Below, in pieces: positions 60,745 to 64,000 of a stretch of 64,000 nucleotides of DNA. Origin of the DNA: Chryseobacterium edaphi (GTDB lineage Bacteria; Bacteroidota; Bacteroidia; Flavobacteriales; Weeksellaceae); NCBI RefSeq assembly GCF_025628985.1, contig NZ_JAOTEM010000006.1, positions 1 to 64,000 on the forward strand, read 5' to 3'. A program made the position numbers and the translations under genes. Position 1 is the stretch's first letter, and every line of letters begins with the position of its first letter. Below the pieces are notes generated by a model that made no database searches, had not been told where the DNA came from, and worked only from the letters and a program-made list of their open reading frames with translations.

Positions 60745-62199
60745 TTATGATTTTCTGAGAATTTTATTGATCATCGTTTTTTCGTTAAACACTAGAAATG
60801 CGATGAATAAGATAAACATTCCGTTTCCTATTAAATAATTGTGTCTGAAACAATAAAATGAGATCATAGATATAGTAATCGACAATACTAAATAGACGGC
60901 GATTTTTTTTATATTATAATGAATAGGATATTGTATTTTTCCCCAAATATAGGAGATTACCATCATACTCGTATATGTTATTAATGCTGCAAAAGCACTT
61001 GCCCAATATCCGTATTCAGGAATGAAAGTGAAGTTGATAAATATTGTAATTGCCGCTCCGATTAATGAGATGTATAAACCAACTCTCGTTTGATCAGATA
61101 ATTTGTACCAAATTGAAAGATTTAGATAAATTCCTAAAAATAAAGCACCAAGCATCACAAAAGGAATGATTTCGATTCCTTCAAAATAAAGAGGGTTTTT
61201 TAAATATCTTTCTGAAATCCACTGCAGATTCACCATTAAACCGATATAGATTAAACAATTGCAGATGACAAATACATCCATCAAAACTGCGTAGGTTTTG
61301 TGATTGCTTTTGTCTTTAAAACTTGAGAAAAAGTAAGGTTCAATTCCCAATTGGTAAGCTTGACGGAAAACGGTAATGAAAGTTGCGATTTTATAAACAG
61401 CCCCATAAACCCCAATCTGATGTTTTGCCTCTTCTTTTGGAAGCAAATATTTCAAAAACTGTCGATCTAAAGTCTGGTTGATAATTCCTGCAAGTCCTGC
61501 GATCATTACGGGCCAGGAATAATTCATGATTCTTTTCCAGAGATTAAAATCAAATTTTCGGATACTAAAATTCACAAATTCTTTTCCGACTATTGCTAAA
61601 GTGATGATGCTCTGAACTAAATTGGCGATAAAAACATAACCGACACCGATTTCAGGATCATATTTAATTCCAAAAATTCCATTTGGATAGTGAGGAAGCC
61701 ATTTAATAAAAAATACAACTAAGAAATAATAAACCAATGATCCTATAACTTTAGATAGCATATAGGTTACAGGTTTTCCTTCCAGCCTTAAAACTGCCGA
61801 AGGAATTGTAGCAAAAGCATCAAATGAAAGGATAAAGAGAAAAATTACAAGATAATTGACCTGATCAGGAGTTTCAAATGCGTTGGCAAGATCCTGTCTG
61901 AAAACATATCCTAAAATCAAATATATAAAGCCGATTCCTAAAATGCTAAGCGCAGAAGTAGAGATCAAAGTTTTTTTATCGATATCACCTTCCTGAGCAA
62001 AACGGAAAAAAGAAGTTTCCATTCCGTGAGTCAAAAAAACGGTAATGACACCCGCAATAGAATACCAATCAACAAAAGGTGACGAAGCAGACGGTCCGAA
62101 TGCTTTGGTAACAATCGGCGCAATCAGGAAAGGAAAAATCCTTACCAAGACCGAACTCAACCCATAAACAGCGGTTTGTCCAAATAATTTCTTGTACAA
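60745..62199 (-). CDS. Oligosaccharide/lipid flippase (Wzx/MurJ-like)
   Basis: A polytopic membrane protein of about 484 residues with 12-14 helices, of the MVF/MATE-like polysaccharide export type. It begins YKKLFGQTAVYGLSSVLVR, the usual start of this group in flavobacteria. No ATG is in frame. I favour TTG 62199, since the alternative TTG at 62220 overlaps the -7 element at 62218-62225. It probably moves lipid-linked sugars across the inner membrane and pairs with the adjacent nucleotidyltransferase. Confidence 0.85.
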   Translation of the reverse strand: MYKKLFGQTAVYGLSSVLVRIFPFLIAPIVTKAFGPSASSPFVDWYSIAGVITVFLTHGMETSFFRFAQEGDIDKKTLISTSALSILGIGFIYLILGYVFRQDLANAFETPDQVNYLVIFLFILSFDAFATIPSAVLRLEGKPVTYMLSKVIGSLVYYFLVVFFIKWLPHYPNGIFGIKYDPEIGVGYVFIANLVQSIITLAIVGKEFVNFSIRKFDFNLWKRIMNYSWPVMIAGLAGIINQTLDRQFLKYLLPKEEAKHQIGVYGAVYKIATFITVFRQAYQLGIEPYFFSSFKDKSNHKTYAVLMDVFVICNCLIYIGLMVNLQWISERYLKNPLYFEGIEIIPFVMLGALFLGIYLNLSIWYKLSDQTRVGLYISLIGAAITIFINFTFIPEYGYWASAFAALITYTSMMVISYIWGKIQYPIHYNIKKIAVYLVLSITISMISFYCFRHNYLIGNGMFILFIAFLVFNEKTMINKILRKS

Positions 62200-62217
62200 A
62201 TTAATTTTTTTAAAGTG

Positions 62218-62225
62218 CAAATGTA
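62218..62225 (-). promoter_or_regulatory. -7 element of the flippase promoter
   Basis: On the minus strand it reads TACATTTG, matching TAnnTTTG, 18 nt before the proposed TTG start at 62199. Confidence 0.55.
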
Positions 62226-62280
62226 AATATTAGAATTCACAATTTTCTGATTGATGTTTAAAAATCATTGATGAAAATAT

Positions 62281-62288
62281 TAAATTTG
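62281..62288 (+). promoter_or_regulatory. -7 element of the pyrC promoter
   Basis: TAAATTTG matches TAnnTTTG, 33 nt before the pyrC ATG. Confidence 0.6.
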
Positions 62289-62321
62289 TGCAATATAAAT
62301 CTCAAGTTCTAAAAAAGTATC

Positions 62322-63659
62322 ATGAAAATTCTTATAAAAAACGTAAAAATCGTCAATGAGGGACAAATTGTTGAAAGTGATATTCTCATCGAAAATGATT
62401 TGATTTCTAAAATAGATTCCAATATTTCTGAAGATGCAGATCAGATTATAGATGGTTCAGGGAAATATCTTTTGCCGGGAGTAATTGATGATCAGGTTCA
62501 TTTCCGTGATCCAGGTCTGACTCATAAAGGTGATATCGAAACCGAATCGAAAGCTGCAATTGCGGGCGGAATTACAAGTTTTATTGATCAGCCCAACACA
62601 GTTCCTAATGCGGTAACGCAGGAATTATTGGCGGATAAGTACGAAATTGGCTCTCAAAAAGCTTATGCCAATTACGGTTTTATGATGGGCGGAACAAATG
62701 ATAATTTAGAGGAAGTTTTAAAAACAAACCCAAGAAATGTTCCCGGAATTAAATTGTTCTTAGGTTCTTCCACAGGAAATATGTTGGTCGACAATCCTGA
62801 AACTCTTGAGAATATTTTCAGTAATACAAAAATGCTGATTGCCGTTCATTGCGAAGATGAAGCGACAATTAAAGCAAATACTCAAAAATATATGGATCAA
62901 TACGGTGAAGACATTCCTGTGAAATTTCATCATTTGATCAGAAGCGAGGAAGCTTGTTATAAGTCTTCTTCAAAAGCGATTGAATTAGCTAAAAAAACAG
63001 GAGCAAGACTTCACGTTTTTCATTTGTCAACGGCAAAAGAAATGGAACTTTTCAGAAATGATATTCCATTAAAAGATAAAAAAATTACAGCAGAAGTTTG
63101 TGTTCATCACCTGACTTTTACCAACGAAGACTACGATACAAAAGGCGGATTAATAAAATGGAATCCTGCTGTAAAAATGCAGAAAGATAAAGACGGACTT
63201 TGGGAAGCGCTTTTAGACGACAGAATTGATGTAATCGCAACAGATCACGCTCCTCATACTTGGGAAGAAAAACAGAATGTCTACACAAAATGTCCTTCCG
63301 GAGCACCTTTAGTTCAGCATTCGTTGGTCGTGATGCTGGAAAATTACATCAACGGAAAAATATCTTTAGAAAAAATCGTTGAAAAAATGGCTCATAATCC
63401 TGCGATTCTCTTCAGAGTTGAAAAAAGGGGTTTTGTGAGAGAAGGTTATAAAGCCGATTTGGTTTTGGTTGATTTAAATGAAAACTGGACGGTAGAAAAA
63501 GAAAATATTCTGTACAAATGTGGTTGGAGTCCGTTGGAAGGAACGAATTTCCATTCTAAAGTTACTCACACTTTTGTCAACGGAAACTTGGTTTACGACA
63601 ATGGGAAAATTAATGAAGAAAAATTCGGTGAGCGATTGCTTTTTGAAGTTCAGGAATAA
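62322..63659 (+). CDS. pyrC: Dihydroorotase
   Basis: Cyclises carbamoyl-aspartate to dihydroorotate in pyrimidine synthesis. The 445-residue amidohydrolase has the metal-binding DDQVHFRDPGLTHKGD, GTxAAIAGGIT-like SKAAIAGGITSFIDQPNT, the His-rich HCEDE, and DHAPHTWEEK. The length and motifs are those of the long (class I) dihydroorotases. It is transcribed alone between its own -7 element and a terminator. Confidence 0.92.
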   Translation: MKILIKNVKIVNEGQIVESDILIENDLISKIDSNISEDADQIIDGSGKYLLPGVIDDQVHFRDPGLTHKGDIETESKAAIAGGITSFIDQPNTVPNAVTQELLADKYEIGSQKAYANYGFMMGGTNDNLEEVLKTNPRNVPGIKLFLGSSTGNMLVDNPETLENIFSNTKMLIAVHCEDEATIKANTQKYMDQYGEDIPVKFHHLIRSEEACYKSSSKAIELAKKTGARLHVFHLSTAKEMELFRNDIPLKDKKITAEVCVHHLTFTNEDYDTKGGLIKWNPAVKMQKDKDGLWEALLDDRIDVIATDHAPHTWEEKQNVYTKCPSGAPLVQHSLVVMLENYINGKISLEKIVEKMAHNPAILFRVEKRGFVREGYKADLVLVDLNENWTVEKENILYKCGWSPLEGTNFHSKVTHTFVNGNLVYDNGKINEEKFGERLLFEVQE

Positions 63660-63663
63660 AATG

Positions 63664-63690
63664 AAAGACTGCAAATTTGCAGTCTTTTTA
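63664..63690 (+). terminator. Terminator of pyrC
   Basis: AAAGACTGCAAA pairs perfectly with TTTGCAGTCTTT, followed by T. It starts 5 bases after the stop codon. Confidence 0.85.
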
Positions 63691-63693
63691 TTT

Positions 63694-63766
63694 CTCGCAG
63701 ATTATGCAAATCAAGCAGGTTGTAAAAATTCAATCATCTGCAAAATTTGCTAAATCAGCGGGAGAA
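63694..63766. repeat. Second copy of the CTCGCAGATT palindromic element
   Basis: CTCGCAGATTATGCAAATC and its approximate reverse complement ending GCGGGAG form a long imperfect palindrome resembling the one at 35716-35787. It lies between pyrC and the facing azoreductase gene. Confidence 0.55.
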
Positions 63767-63790
63767 AATTATCTAACAATTTTAAATCAA

Positions 63791-64000
63791 TCAATCAATC
63801 ACAATACTTTCAATTCCTTTTTCTAAAGAGTGTTCCATAATTCCCGGAATTGACAAACCTTCTGCACGAAAAACGGTAACATCTGTAACTCCATAGAAGC
63901 TAAAAACATTCTTGATATAAGGAACATTAGAATCGTAAACCTGATAAGGACCTTCGGAATAAATATTTCCTGAAGTAAATGCTATATACAACTTCTTGTT
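63791..64000 (-). CDS. azoR: FMN-dependent NADH-azoreductase, C-terminal part
   Basis: The last 69 codons of a gene that continues beyond the window. FTSGNIYSEGPYQVYDSN, VFSFYGVTDVTVFRAEGLSIPG and the helix before the stop match the end of AzoR flavodoxin-fold quinone/azo reductases. The start is outside. Partial length limits certainty. Confidence 0.75.
   Translation of the reverse strand, partial: NKKLYIAFTSGNIYSEGPYQVYDSNVPYIKNVFSFYGVTDVTVFRAEGLSIPGIMEHSLEKGIESIVID

Overview
The window is AT-rich chromosomal DNA from a member of the Bacteroidota, class Flavobacteriia, most likely Chryseobacterium or a close relative (Weeksellaceae). The evidence is the TAnnTTTG-type -7 promoter elements with no Shine-Dalgarno sequences, a protein with a type IX secretion sorting domain, a bacillithiol gene (bshA), a methionine synthase split into two genes, DUF2851, DUF4254 and DUF4292 proteins, and a Flavo-1-like intergenic element. 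The genus is an inference. I see no prophage, CRISPR array, restriction system or toxin-antitoxin pair.

Layout. Positions 1-80 hold the 3' end of a 5S rRNA and its terminator, followed by about 800 gene-free bases rich in small hairpins, a 17-copy heptamer repeat and a Flavo-1-like element. From 0.9 to 9.2 kb come an exported alpha-amylase, a YbiT-type ABC-F ATPase, smpB, an OmpA-like porin with thrombospondin type-3 repeats, a YebC protein, a metallophosphoesterase/glycosyltransferase pair and a small acetyltransferase. From 9.4 to 17.4 kb is the RDD / SpoIIM / membrane protein / DUF4129 / DUF4350 / MoxR / DUF58 membrane system, interrupted by a four-helix-bundle gene with inverted-repeat ends and followed by osmC. 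A large GH63 glucosidase gene faces it.

From 20.3 to 31.6 kb is a methionine region that begins with a SAM-I riboswitch: metX, an ACT-ACT-homoserine dehydrogenase, a metZ-type sulfhydrylase, a RAYT transposase surrounded by its REP hairpins, the homocysteine-methyltransferase half of MetH, a fatty acid desaturase, the folate/B12 half of MetH, a small exported protein and metF. Together these could turn aspartate semialdehyde into methionine, with MetF feeding the methyl group. From 31.7 to 42.3 kb come two hypothetical genes, folE, cysS, a T9SS-exported protein, a CBM20-carrying malQ, three exported proteins or storage proteins including an Asn/Tyr/Arg-rich one and a Spy-like one, and ferritin.

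From 42.4 to 50.7 kb are an outer-membrane barrel, a large AddA/RecB-like helicase-nuclease, three tandem paralogues with a carboxypeptidase-regulatory-like fold, an acetyltransferase, a mini-PspC protein and a DUF2851 protein. A GC-richer 42-bp tandem repeat lies between this block and the GH3 / unknown / bshA operon (51.0-54.5 kb). The rest holds a surface-type lipoprotein, the tatA-DUF4254-lipoprotein-ribA operon, a DUF4292 lipoprotein with an EnvC-like degenerate M23 protein, a nucleotidyltransferase and a flippase, pyrC, and the 3' end of an azoreductase gene at the right edge.

The points most worth a second look are the MoxR/DUF58/SpoIIM/RDD membrane system with its inserted cassette, the RAYT/REP element inside the methionine cluster, the heptamer repeat that makes up the whole osmC leader, the 42-bp repeat beside bshA, and the triple paralogue block.
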